Source: Nematostella vectensis (Eukaryota; Cnidaria; Anthozoa; Actiniaria; Edwardsiidae). From it: DNA of 64,000 nt. Shown piece by piece: positions 1 to 10,214 of the stretch. The notes under the pieces are model-generated. The model did not search any database. It was not told the origin of the DNA and was given only the letters and a program-made list of their open reading frames with translations. Both the position numbers and the translations under genes were made by a program. The stretch spans positions 17,230,639 to 17,294,638 of the forward strand of contig NC_064039.1 of NCBI RefSeq assembly GCF_932526225.1, in the 5' to 3' direction. Each line of letters opens with the position of its first letter. Within the stretch, counting starts at the first letter, position 1.

Positions 1-1275
1 CAAACTTATCTAGTATTGCCCTGTTAATAGTACAAGATGGAAGTCAAACTTATCTAGTATTGCCCTATTAATAGTACAAGATGGAGGTCAATCTGATCTG
101 GTATTTCCCTGTTAATAGTACAAGATGGAGGTCAAACTTATCTATAGTATTTCCCTGTTAATAGTACAGGATGGAGGTCAATCTTATCTAGTATTTCCCT
201 GTTGAAGGAGGTCAATCTTATCCAGTATCTCCCTGTTAGTAGTACAGGATGGAGGTCAATCTTATCTAGTATTTCCCTGTTAATTGTACAAGATGGAGGT
301 CAATCTTATCTAGTATTTCCCTGTCGATGGATGTAAATCTTATCTAGCATTTCCCTGTTAATTGTACAAGATGGAGGTCAATCTGATCTAGTATTACCCT
401 GTTGATAGTACAAGATGTAGGTCAAACTTATCTAGTATTTCCCTGTTAAAGTACATGATAGAGGTCAATCTGATCTAGTATTTCCCTGTTAATAGTACAA
501 GATGGAGGTCAATCTTTTCCAGTATTTCCCTGTTGATGGAGGTCAATCTTATCCAGTATCCCCCTGTTAATAGTACAGGATGGAGGTCAATCTTATCTAG
601 TATTTCCCTGTTAATTGTACAAGATGTTGGTCAAACTTATCTAGTATTACCCTGGTAATAGTACAAGATGGAGGTCAATCTGATCTAGTATTTCCCTGTT
701 TATAGTACAAGATGGAGGTCAATCTTATCTAGTATTTCCCTGTTAATAGTACAAGATGTAGGTCAAACTTATCTAGTATTTCCCTGTTAAAGTACATGAT
801 GGAGGTCAATCTGATCTAGTATTGCCCTGTTAATAGTACAAGATGGAGGTCAATCTGATCTAGTATTCCCCTGTTTATAGTACAAGATGGAGGTCAATCT
901 TATCTAGTATTTCCCTGTTAATAGTACAAGATGTAGGTCAAACTTATCTAGTATTTCCCTGTTAAAGTACATGATGTAGGTCAATCTTATCTAGTATTTC
1001 CCTGTTAATTGTACAAGATGTAGGTCAAACTTATCTAGTATTACCCTGTTAATAAAACAAGATGGAGATCAATCTTATCTAGTATTCCCCTGTTAATAGT
1101 ACAAGATGGGGGTCAATCTTATCTAGTATTTCCCTGTTAATAGTACATGATGTAGGTCAATCTTATCTAGTATTTCCCTGTTAATAGTACATGATGTAGG
1201 TCAATCTTATCTAGTATTCCCCTGTTAAGAGTACAAGAAGGAGGTCAATCTTATCCAGTATTCCCTTGTTAATAG
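1..1275. repeat. 44-bp minisatellite ending at a kinesin splice acceptor
   Basis: About 28 imperfect head-to-tail copies of a 44-bp unit run from the window edge to position 1275. Variants include copies lacking the 'TAATAGTAC' part. Each full unit contains TTAATAGTACAAGATGGAGG, which is almost identical to the junction at 1266-1290 where intron meets the first visible kinesin exon. The array therefore looks derived from the acceptor and first codons of that exon. It probably fills the preceding intron, which extends left of the window. Confidence 0.93.
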
Positions 1276-3070
1276 TACAAGATGGATGTCAGTTTCTTGG
1301 AAATCTACAATGAGACAATCCGCGACCTTCTGGGATCTGGGGACGAGACAATCAAGCATGAGATCAAAATGGTGAATGGCAGCAACAGCACAAACTCGCA
1401 AGTCATGGTAACCAACTTAAAGACGTTTGAGGTCGAGGATGAGTCACAGGTCAGTCACTTGATATGTACTCACACATATTTTAGGATGTGCATGGAGATC
1501 TCCCACATCTAAAAAATGTTGGGTTGTGATTTCTATGAAATAATTTCTGATTGATCCCGTAAAGTGAAACATCTTAACCACAACGGCTATCCCTGGTTTT
1601 GTTAAACAGGTGTACAGCTTACTCAAGACAGCATCTCAAAACCGTGCTGTTGGGGCTACCGCGTGCAATGAGCGATCAAGCCGAAGCCATAGTGTGTTTA
1701 TCATGAAGCTGACCGGCGAAAACTCTATCACAGAGGAGAGCTGCTCAGGTAGCTTTTCCTTTGTTTTTGTGTTCATTAGGAGAAAATATTTTCGCTCATA
1801 ATAAAATTAAATGCTTAGTTGCCGAGTACCATGGAATCAAAGAAACATAGTGTGTGTATTTCGTAGCTATATCATCCCCATGCCTTACACCCTTAAGGTC
1901 CCTGTTGTGTCATCTAGTTTTCTAGGATAGATCCCTTAAGCTCTAGTAAGAAGACGAATTTTTCTTTGCCAGGTACGTTGAATCTTGTGGATCTTGCTGG
2001 TTCAGAGCGCTTAGGTCAATCCTGTGCCTCTGGTGATCGCCTCAAAGAAACCAAGAACATCAATAAGAGTCTTAGCACTCTGAGCAGCGTCATCATTGCA
2101 CTTGCGAACAAGGTGAGGTCCGCTCACTTTTGCATGTCTCTGCTTCGTTGCAATGCTATGGTTATAGTAACCAATGAATCAATATTTCAGGAGGGTCATG
2201 TTCCTTACCGCAATAGCAAACTCACCTATTTGCTAAAAAACTCCCTTGGCGGCAACAGCAAAAGGTACGGTGAATTGTGAGTCTGTTTACAAGTAAAATT
2301 ATCCTGATTACAACAAAAAATGTAATTTGGCTCTGCCAAATTTTCGCCTTTAATAAGACTTCTTCAGAGCAGACTTGTTAAAGATGAAAATTTGGCAGAA
2401 TCGAATTCCAGTTTTTGGTGGATTGTATTCATTGTTCTGGTACGAGATCACGACAGTTTGGGCTTTTTGATTCTATTGGTTTTAATTAGAATATAGAAAT
2501 ATATTTTTATTTTGTATTATGTCACTACTCTTTTTTGTTACAGTATGGTTTGAAAATGCAAATGTACTTCTCATTTGCTTGCTTTTTTGAGAGGGGGGAT
2601 AAAAGATTTGTTATACAAGTTAACTACAGTTTTTTTGAAATAAAATTCCTCAACTCTCCTTTTGCTTGTTTTTTTCTTTTTTTACCAGCCTTATGTTTGT
2701 GAATATCTCCCCACGTGAAGAGTCATTGCAGGAAACCCTGTGCTCTCTCAGGTTCGCCACTAAAGTAAGTAAGACAATTTACATATGCTTGACATACTAG
2801 TCTGAACACTTGTTCCCACCATGCATACATTTGTCGGTGTATTGGACACTCTCCTAAGTGATTGAATAAATGATCCAGATCAAAACACCGTGTTGGCAAT
2901 GATCACTAATGAAAAACCACCAGTGGAGCGAGGCTTCCTGTCATCCACGCCCACATTCCATGGCATATCTTGCTTGATACAAATTGCAAAAGCAAACTGG
3001 ACTATTCTCTGTTGATCGACAGGTTAACCAATGCAACATTGGGACTGCACAGAGAAAAGTAACCAAGTAA
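1276..3070 (+). CDS. KIFC1: Kinesin-14 (KIFC1-like) C-terminal motor domain, last six exons
   Basis: Minus-end-directed microtubule motor of the C-terminal kinesin family, which acts in spindle assembly. Six exons are visible: 1276-1449, 1610-1748, 1973-2112, 2191-2264, 2689-2764 and 3023-3070 (stop TAA). All have GT-AG borders and compatible phases, giving 217 codons. Motor motifs appear in order: [26 protein letters not shown] (switch I), [10 protein letters not shown] (switch II), the [13 protein letters not shown] helix, [12 protein letters not shown], and SLRFATK followed by VNQC.IGTAQ at the C terminus. That ending, right after the motor, is typical of kinesin-14/KIFC1. The P-loop exon, coiled coil and N terminus lie left of the window. 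No break is seen. Assignment to KIFC1 rather than another kinesin-14 comes from the C-terminal tail and is fairly secure. Confidence 0.93.
2316..2482. repeat. Dispersed repeat inside a kinesin intron
   Basis: This intronic segment shares long near-identical blocks with 48527-48645, including CTCTGCCAAATTTTCG, AATAAGACTTCTT and GTTCTGGTACGAGATCACGA. Two unlinked copies 46 kb apart indicate an interspersed repeat family, although no ends or coding capacity can be seen. Confidence 0.75.
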
Positions 3071-3956
3071 ATCCAAGTGAACTTATTCCTTGCTTCTGTT
3101 AATAGGACATGTAAATGAGCAGACAAGCTGCTTCTAATGTATTACTTATCCCAGTGTAATTACAAAGACCTCCAAATCTTTAAAAAACTAGTTTTGAAAA
3201 GAGAACACCAACTGCCACCACTAGACTGCCAGCCGCTAGCACACTAAACACAAGGTTCCTGTGTAAAAGGGATAAGACCACCCTTTCATACATTTCATTT
3301 TTTACTATTTTTTGGCACAGGTAATAATGTGTGGAAAGCTTTTGGCTTTGATTCCTTTATAAAAAAAACAGTTTCTTATAAAACAGAACAAATTTGCTTT
3401 TACTTTTTATGTCCATAAATTGATATGGAGAATAGTTTTCTAAAGTTTTCACTTTTTATATGGTTTGTTAAAACGTTCGGAAATTCTTGAGAACACTGAC
3501 ACACTTGCGTCTGCAGCTGTGTTAAGAAACTGATAAATTAGTTATTTGCTGTTCACTACGTTTTCAGTACAAAAAGTTTGAATTTTGCGCTATCATAATC
3601 TAACCCATCTTCGTGTGATGAAAATGCTCGTATTTTAGCACGCATATAGCTTGGTATAGCATTATTTTACCATAAATAGAAACATTTAGGTGGACGAGTC
3701 TATTAGAATGATATTTAATTTGAATTTATCGCTCAGAGCAATTGCCCTGACATCATTGACGACTGATTGTACTTTTTGTCTTGAGCCCGGGGTGGGAGGA
3801 GCTTTCCCCTTTATAGCGGAACCTCGTGTTTAAAAGACTTACATCAATATTGTCAGTCTTGCACAATCCCATAGCAAAACGATTGCAAGGGAAAGCTTTT
3901 TTCTATAGGTTTCAACAGTACCCATGTTCAATCTGACTACGAAACAGCGAGAGGCA
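3071..3956. other. Kinesin 3' flank, no gene recognised
   Basis: AT-rich sequence downstream of the kinesin stop. It should contain the 3' UTR and polyadenylation signal, but no single site can be chosen with confidence. No long reading frame, RNA gene or repeat structure is evident. Confidence 0.5.
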
Positions 3957-4170
3957 GCCGAGCTAGCTTAGGTATAGCACGCGGAACACCGAGCTAGCTT
4001 AGGTATAGCACGCGGAACACCGAGCTAGCTTAGGTATAGTATGCAGAACATCGAGCTAGCTTAGGTATAGTATGCAGAACATCGAGCTAGCTTAGGTATA
4101 GTATGCAGAACATCGAGCTAGCTTAGGTATAGCATACCAGAACATCGAGCCAGCTTAGGTATAGCAATGG
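3957..4170. repeat. 31-bp tandem repeat, about seven copies
   Basis: Head-to-tail copies of a 31-bp unit beginning CGAGCTAGCTTAGGTATAG. The first copies end in GCACGCGGAACAC and later ones in GTATGCAGAACAT, so two subtypes lie in blocks. No gene is seen next to it. Confidence 0.93.
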
Positions 4171-4334
4171 TTGCAGGTGATATTGTAGCCTGTATGTAAG
4201 GGAGGTGGATTTCTACTTGCAAGATTGCAGAGGCTTTGTAAGTATGAGATTACACATTGCAAGCGTGTATGACTAAAAAAAACTGTAGAATAATGAGGTG
4301 GTCTTCATAGGTGTGGTGTAATCATACAAGTTTG

Positions 4335-4640
4335 ATAACTAGGTTTTGGTGCAAGAAGAGATGGATGTTGGACAAGAAGGAATGGGTAGCCTACAAGAAG
4401 GGAGTGGTTGTGTATAAGAATGGATCGGTGGTACACAACAAGAGGTGATGGGTTGTGCACAAGTAGGAATGGGTGGTGTACCAAGAAAGGATAGTTTTGT
4501 GTAAGAATGAATTAGTGGTATACATGGGATTGGTGTACAAGTAAGGATAGGTGTTATATGCAGGTAGGGATAGCTGGTGGCTGTACAAGTAGGGATGGGT
4601 GGTGTGTAAAACAGGATGTCTGGTATACCTGATGTGACGG
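4335..4640. repeat. Degenerate short tandem repeat
   Basis: Irregular repeats of roughly 20-30 bp built on TACAAGTAGGGATGGGTGGT-like words with variable spacing. The open frames on the minus strand (Pro/Thr/Tyr-rich) are by-products of the repeat and are not called as genes. Confidence 0.7.
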
Positions 4641-5064
4641 GTAGTGAATACATATTGCAGATACACAGATACATTTCTTCTGAGATTCAAGGGAACTTAT
4701 TTCACATGAAGGCCATTGGAAATAATTGTATCGATTCCATCACTTATAAATAAACTTGATTTGGTCGATTTAATTTGGCTATCCCGAGCCTGAACAGATG
4801 GAATAAAAGGGTATGGGTCTGACCCTGAAATAAATATCATTATTCTGAACCATCATAACAATGACTCATATGCACTAAAGCAATATATAAACCATAATGA
4901 AACGGTTTGTGGTCGCTTCTCACAGTGAATTGACCACGATAACTGTATTCATTATATGGCTACGATGGTACGCGCGCTCTGATTGGCTGTTGAGCGGGCT
5001 AGAATCCTACTATATTGCCCGTGGGCAGTTTTGAATATTTTGTTCTCAGCAAGCTTTGTTTACA

Positions 5065-5205
5065 TTACCCTGCTCACAGAGCTTTTCCTGTTCGTTTTTT
5101 GTGTCCGCGGGACACAAACAAACGAGAACGCGAAAAAACAGAAACGCGACAAGATAAGTTAACAGATAGAAAAAACAAACAGGAAAAGCTCTGTTAGCAG
5201 GGTAA
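5065..5205. mobile_element. Small foldback/MITE-like element
   Basis: Near-perfect 28-bp inverted repeats at 5065-5092 and 5178-5205 (outer ends TTACCCTGC and GCAGGGTAA) enclose about 85 bp. The interior has a second inversion around GTGTCCGCGGGACAC. No convincing target duplication flanks it, so the family is unknown. The outer CCCTGC resembles the ends of the larger element at 50376-51169. Confidence 0.65.
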
Positions 5206-6520
5206 CAGTTGTGCTGACTTAAATTATTGCCCGTATAACCGATCGTAGTCTTAACCGATCAGGACGATTGTTTGATTGTTTTCCCAAGCGTCCGCTCCAG
5301 CGCCCCTAAAAATATTCCCAGTATAACTAGTTCGACTCCACTTCCAAGACAATTATTTTTCAGCAACCGAGGTGTCTAACATCGTTCCCAGCAAGCAAAA
5401 AAAAAAAAAAAAAACGGGCTGCGGAACAGATCCGTTTTGTGCCCTTCGAACTAAGCCCTTCTTTTGTACACACCGACTGCGACGCTCTGTTTCCAACTGC
5501 TTCGCTATCTACTTTCCAAAGGCCTTATAAAACATGCAGATTTACTTATAAATACAACAACGCCAAATGCTTCGCACGCCTTAACGGTGTACGGACATTA
5601 GTGTTGCTCAGTAACGACGTTGCTACGCTGGGGGCGTTGAGCGCGCGCATATACATAACACGGAATTCGTCATTCACAAGCTTTCCTGAAGTAAAAGAAA
5701 CAAAAAAATATGCGTTTCAAGTTACCCAAGATTGACTTTAAGTTAATCTCAGCCTTTTCGGCTTCTGATATTTCCCATATTTTGTAAAAACGAAGATTCA
5801 GCGAAGTCAAGCCAACCTTTTTAAAGTCAAAGTTTTCAATTTTCACTACCTGCGCGCGCAGCAAACACCGGTTTCAAACGCTCGCGCACGCACTGAAAAT
5901 CATGACATGGCGGATATCGCTCCTTTGAAGTGTAAATACGACGAAACACTATTGGAATTTGTTTTTAAACTTCATTTCAATTTCATCATGTGAGATATCA
6001 GTGTGTCTGAGCAGGCCAAATGTGCACACACGGGCTTTGTTTCACTTCCGGTTCTGCGTTTTCTAAAAAAAGCTTTTTTTGTCGCCAAATTATTTCAAAA
6101 CGCAGTATTTTTCTGTATTCCTTTTTATTAAAATCTCCTTCATATAGTCAACATGGATTTAGCGTTAATCTAACAGAAACCAAAATTATATCAAATAATC
6201 TGGATTTCAGAACCTTTGAAAAATCATAAAAAACAATTACTCAATAATTACTAAAACGCATGCTTGGCTTAATGCACTCATCCCTAAAGATTTATAAAAC
6301 TTATTCAATATTTGTTTTCGAGCAATTTTACTTGAAATATTTGCTTATATCTGTACCTATGACGTCACGGGGTAACGTCATCATAATAGTCAGCACACTT
6401 TTGTTTGTCAACTTGGCAAATATTAGACCCTTATGACTTTCTACAAGGCTTTTATGGTATATTCAATTTTCCTTAGCAACAGATGTCAGTACACCCTTAA
6501 ATAGTTTAGTTGGAAAATGT
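5206..6520. other. Non-coding DNA with a CRE-like site
   Basis: No gene can be supported here. The stretch 5640-5920 is rich in GCGCGC and CGCGC words and could be promoter-like. A palindromic CRE (TGACGTCA) lies at 6360-6367, with a related AACGTCAT close by at 6374. The open frame at 5439-5735 has no recognisable features. Nothing else is evident. Confidence 0.4.
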
Positions 6521-6806
6521 ATAGATTAAGGCACTGCCCAAAGGGGGAGGGGTAAGGGTAGTTTTAGGGGGATATAGATGTCTTTAGAATGGTTTTATTG
6601 AGATTTAAAATATGAGAATTTTCTACTGCCATGTCATTATGACATGTATTGGCCCCTCCAAATGGATTAAGCAAGTGATCATTCAATTATTGAATAATAA
6701 ACCTTGGTGTGAGGCTGTCAAAACTCAAGGTGTCTTAGTTGACGAGTATTTTTGAGTCTAATGGTCATTTCTTATTTCCCTTCATAACGTTCCACTATGT
6801 ATATAT
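6521..6806. repeat. Long direct repeat, left copy, flanking the nested mobile block
   Basis: Aligns in the same orientation with 23926-24290. Shared words include TAGGCACTGCC-like, GAGATTTAAAATATG, CTGCCATGT.ATTATGA, GTATTGGCCCCTC, TCAAGGTGTCTTAGTTGACG and CTTATTTCCCTT. The copies are diverged with indels. The left copy runs straight into BEL/Pao gag-like coding sequence and the right copy starts just after BEL/Pao RT-like sequence. They could be old LTRs of an internally deleted BEL/Pao element or a duplicated host segment. Confidence 0.7.
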
Positions 6807-8091
6807 AGAGACTACCCTGAAGAAATCATTACTAGATCGCAAAGACAATATTGATTTCGGCAGAGATATGATAAGAGAAAGAAAACAAGAAAGTGTAAAA
6901 AATCTGATTTCATGGCTTGTTAATGAAGCGTCAATTTGTTCCCGAGGAAAGGAATCCTTTCAGCAGCAAACTCAGTGGCGAATTTAAAATTAACATCATG
7001 CAATGAATGTTCAATATGAACCATAGTCACTCGGTTGTTATTCTGGACATCTACTGTCATCTTGCCCCGCTTATCAAAGAAATCTCTTTGTCAATGGTGG
7101 GACGTAGTTCGAAAAAATAATCTCTGCAGAAAATGTTTAAGGTACTACCGGAGGCTATTTCCCGGAAATTGTTTACCAAGTTTGAGCTGTGATATCTTCT
7201 ACACAAAAAGCCGAATTCCTTTGAAACTTCAGGAAAAGTTTAAGAAGTTATTCAGGTTTATAGGAAAAATATTTTCGAGTAAATCCGTCGGAAAATGCAA
7301 TATCACACTGACGACTGTCATAAATAAGATGGTACCACATGCAATCAGTGCTCAAAAAGACATCACCGGTCTCTATAAAGTGAAATTGCGGCTCCACCCA
7401 AATCTTTCGGTGCACCTACCAGATACAATCAAGGAACAGAACCCCTCTGGATCAGACCAGGACAGACCTACGCGGAAGACATCCTAACGTACAACCGGAA
7501 TCCACCAAGGCCCGCCCGCGGACAGACCCTGCCAAGAGCCCCTGGTGGCCAAAACCCGCTCAGGCCCCCCTGGACCAGACAACAAAGTGTTGAACAGTCA
7601 TCAGGACCCCCTGGTGACCAAGATAAAGAAACAAATGTACGTTTTGGTGCACCCATCTGGAACCCCTGGAGCTATAACCCGGAAGGGGGTGGAGCCGACA
7701 CACAGAACTGTGCGCCAAAGAATGCAGCAGCTGAAAACTGCAGTCCAAATGCTATGTGTCCCATTCAGAAAGTACTTATTGAAGACAACAATGGAAATAC
7801 AGTCGGAATGCTCGCTATGTTAGACAGTGGATCGAACACCACTTTAATTTCCAAAAAAAAATTGTTAGCCATCTAGGTTTAACTGGAGTCGAGACAGAAC
7901 TGACAATGACAATGAGCTGGAGGAATGCAAAATCACGAAAATTCCGAAATATTGGAACTTCCAGTCATAGATAATCAGAACACTAAAAAGAACATTCAGG
8001 CTTTCACCTTCAAACAGCCATGCGGTCCTGCCAAAACCATTTAACAGAAAACAATCTCTTCTTTTAAGCATCTGAACAACATTCAAAGTGA
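6807..8091 (+). pseudogene. BEL/Pao retrotransposon remnant: gag, zinc knuckle and protease
   Basis: Broken coding sequence of an LTR retrotransposon. Near 6815-6985 there is a Lys/Arg-rich helical stretch (KQESVKNLISWL..E) of the type found late in BEL gag. At 7100-7190 the segment WDVVRKNNLCRKCL resembles the start of a zinc knuckle but lacks the usual His. At 7750-7865 the segment MLAMLDSGSNTTLIS carries the aspartic-protease DSG motif. The reading frame changes several times. The remnant is interrupted at 8092-8100 by the inverted-repeat element, and RT-type sequence resumes at 23552. The element is inactive. BEL/Pao is favoured over other LTR families because of the gag-knuckle-DSGS layout and the RT leader on the other side. 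Confidence 0.7.
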
Positions 8092-8100
8092 CCTTTATTT
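8092..8100. repeat. 9-bp target site duplication, left copy
   Basis: CCTTTATTT, repeated exactly at 23543-23551, immediately outside the inverted repeats that begin CATCCTCGGGGACCC. It marks an insertion into the BEL/Pao remnant. Confidence 0.8.
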
Positions 8101-8210
8101 CATCCTCGGGGACCCAGGGCGTCGCGGAGATCGGGCACATAGGGAGCGCAGCGCGAGAAAGAAACAGGCTGAAGGACGCCCTGGACAACTGCTCTGTAAA
8201 ACCCATTTCT
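8101..8210. mobile_element. 110-bp terminal inverted repeat, left end
   Basis: This segment is the reverse complement, at high identity, of 23433-23542. It contains an internal hairpin (CCCAGGGCGTC near the outer end, GACGCCCTGG further in). With the 9-bp duplication outside, it forms the end of a TIR transposon. The 9-bp duplication fits Mutator-like or foldback elements better than Polintons (about 6 bp). No transposase for this element was recognised. Confidence 0.8.
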
Positions 8211-9049
8211 AAAAAATAAATCAAACTCGCTCTCTGATTGGCCTCATTTTCTAATTAAATTAATATGAGACTAATCAGAGTGATCCATGTGAATTTGAAA
8301 AGCAGACGGACCTCACGCTCAGAAACACTTCACAAACACCTAAATAACAAAGCCTGCTCGGTTTAGTAAAAGTCTTATGATCAGATTTAGCCTGGAGTCT
8401 TCAAAGGGTTGCGCGAGCAAGGAGAAACTTGGGCACAATATCCGATCATGTCTTTGCCCGCTCAGCTCCATTATGAAATAGCAGGTAATATACCTTCTGC
8501 GTACATCGGAGAATGCCCTGTAATCGATAGGATTATCGACGAGTGGACCACCGACTTCCGAATTATTTTCGGGACCGAGGTTCTTGTTAGAAATTTACGA
8601 TTCTGTGCATCATTGCGATACGAAATAGGGGGGGACTAGGGGGTTTCATAGAAACGAGTAGGAGGCGCGAATCGCCCCTCCGGGCGTCCCAGCCCCGTCT
8701 TAGGCTTGGGAGGCGCGAATCCCCCCTCCGACCCCCAGCCCCAACCCAGGCTAGGGGGGGGGGGGGGGGGGCTTTCAGTGGCACCGAAACGCGTTTCGTG
8801 TAGACTAACAGTTGCTGGTTATTAATCTACGTCGGGACCACTTCGCGTAGATGGGAGTCGAGCCGCCATCTTGGATGATTGAGCTTGGTACTTCATGACA
8901 TACGTTTTTAAGGACTTTTTGACTCGAACTCTAATGAATAAAGCTGTTATGAAGTATCACGGCTATATTTTTCCAACAATGCAGTTCGAACCCCCAAGGA
9001 CTTGCAATTAGACCTCCGTCTGTCCTGTGGTATACCGAGCGTTCGAAGG
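8211..9049. other. Left spacer and probable Polinton terminus
   Basis: No convincing gene. A GC-rich duplicated block of about 50 bp (AGGCGCGAATC...CCCCAGCC) lies at 8660-8755 and ends in a G-run. From 8791 to 8839 the sequence shows partial inverted similarity to 23258-23312 (for example ATTAATCTACGTCGGGAC on the left against ATTAATCCATGTCGGGGAC on the reverse of the right). This is probably the eroded Polinton terminal repeat. Confidence 0.4.
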
Positions 9050-9340
9050 ATGAAGTGCGGAAAAGATTATTGCGGGTGGCTCAAGGTCGGCCACGCAAAC
9101 ACGTGCGGCCAGAGGTGCATGGACACCTACTGCAAGGTGCACCTCCAAAGGCTCCGTAAGGGCAGCCCCCTCCCCGTGCCGTGCAGGATCTGCGGCATAG
9201 GGACTCAGTCGGAGACGCGGTTGTGCCGCCCCTGCGGAGCGAATCGTGAAGGGCAGAGGATGCGTGGCGTCGAGAGGCGCGCTCGGGGATGGTTCGCACT
9301 CGTCCTGTCTGACATCGCAGCCCGCGGTACGGGCAATTAG
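9050..9340 (+). CDS. Small Cys-rich zinc-binding protein of the Polinton
   Basis: A 96-aa basic protein. The ATG at 9050 is chosen as the first Met; the frame upstream offers only a TTG. Cysteines are paired as in zinc ribbons: C3 and C8 with a further pair near residues 19-23, C28, then CRIC and CRPC pairs near residues 45-62, followed by an Arg-rich tail. It precedes the replication gene on the same strand. Function is unknown; DNA binding or a regulatory role is an inference. The C terminus reads into the 72-bp repeats and may be displaced by a frameshift. Confidence 0.5.
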   Translation: MKCGKDYCGWLKVGHANTCGQRCMDTYCKVHLQRLRKGSPLPVPCRICGIGTQSETRLCRPCGANREGQRMRGVERRARGWFALVLSDIAARGTGN

Positions 9341-9502
9341 AGACTGGGTGGCACAAGGCATACCCAAACGCTCGTCCTGTCTGACACCGCGGCCCGCGAT
9401 ACGGGCGATTAGAGACTGGGTGGCACAGGCATACCCAAACACTCGTCCCGCCGGCTGTGATACGGGCAGTTAGAGACTGGGTGGCACAAGGTGTGCCCAA
9501 AC
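9301..9502. repeat. Three tandem copies of a 58-72-bp unit in the Polinton
   Basis: Units start at 9301, 9373 and 9444, each beginning CGTCC and carrying TTAGAGACTGGGTGGCACA and a CCCAAAC end. The last copy leads directly into AAACATGG at 9500-9506, the apparent start of the next gene. It may be a promoter or leader that was duplicated. Confidence 0.88.
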
Positions 9503-10168
9503 ATGGACGCTTACATAAAGGAGGTTCTCAATAGCATGCGTGAGGATGCAAGAGGCGCCCGCCGTACTGGCAGGGCTGGTCCAGAACATCCTGGACGAGG
9601 ACATTCCCGACGATGTCAAACACAAGCTGCTTAAGCCGCTCGTACCGGCGAAAGTGTGGACAGAGGAAGTCTGGCGCGAGTTCGACCCTTTGCTGCCGGG
9701 ACGGCGGCAAAAGGGCCCAGAGAGCTTAGACCCCCGAGAAGTACTATTCTCTCTTCGTCGGGGGCGCCCATCTTCGGTTCCCAAGCGTGGATGCCACTCT
9801 TCGGGGCCGAGACATAAGCGCCGGTGTTTACCAGGAGATACGAGATCTTGGTGGAGCAGGTGTCATTGCCCTAAAAACGGTTATGCGGGGGCCTGATATT
9901 AATGACGATGGCTCGGTGTGGTGGGTCTCGCACGAGCGGGAGTCTCTGCGGGCAAACGCAGTGTTGCCACCGGTGCTTGAGATGGTGGACCCCGACGGGA
10001 CTCTTTACGGTCGTTGGTAAGGACACCGCAGAGCCATTGGCGCCAATCACAGAGGAGGAAGGGCGCTCGGAGCACAAGATCGGTGGGTCGCTAGTCAAAA
10101 GAGGGGGTCAAATCGCAGTCGGTGCCCTGGAAGGCATCGATGCGGGTATTTGGGAGAAAGGACGATAG
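9503..10168 (+). pseudogene. Broken hypothetical protein upstream of the replication gene
   Basis: Reading starts with MDAYIKEVLNSM at 9503, shifts frame near 9545 (into a segment with LVQNILDEDIPDDVKHKLL), shifts again near 9720-9790 (GRDISAGVYQEIRDLG) and again near 10018. No domain is recognised. The coherent stretches in successive frames suggest one gene of about 200 codons damaged by at least three indels. It could be a small cofactor of the downstream polymerase-helicase, but nothing in the sequence proves it. Confidence 0.4.
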
Positions 10169-10214
10169 TACCTCGTCTACGTTAGATACGAGCTTCGCCC
10201 TTTACCTGAGCAAA

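Noticed and set aside
7865-8224. 119-codon minus-strand ORF and its relative at 23383-23580 (+)
   Set aside because: Their similarity is explained by the 110-bp inverted repeats; it is not a conserved protein.
9008-9500. Long minus-strand ORFs of 139-144 codons
   Set aside because: Shadows of the GC-rich Cys-rich gene and of the tandem leader repeats on the plus strand.
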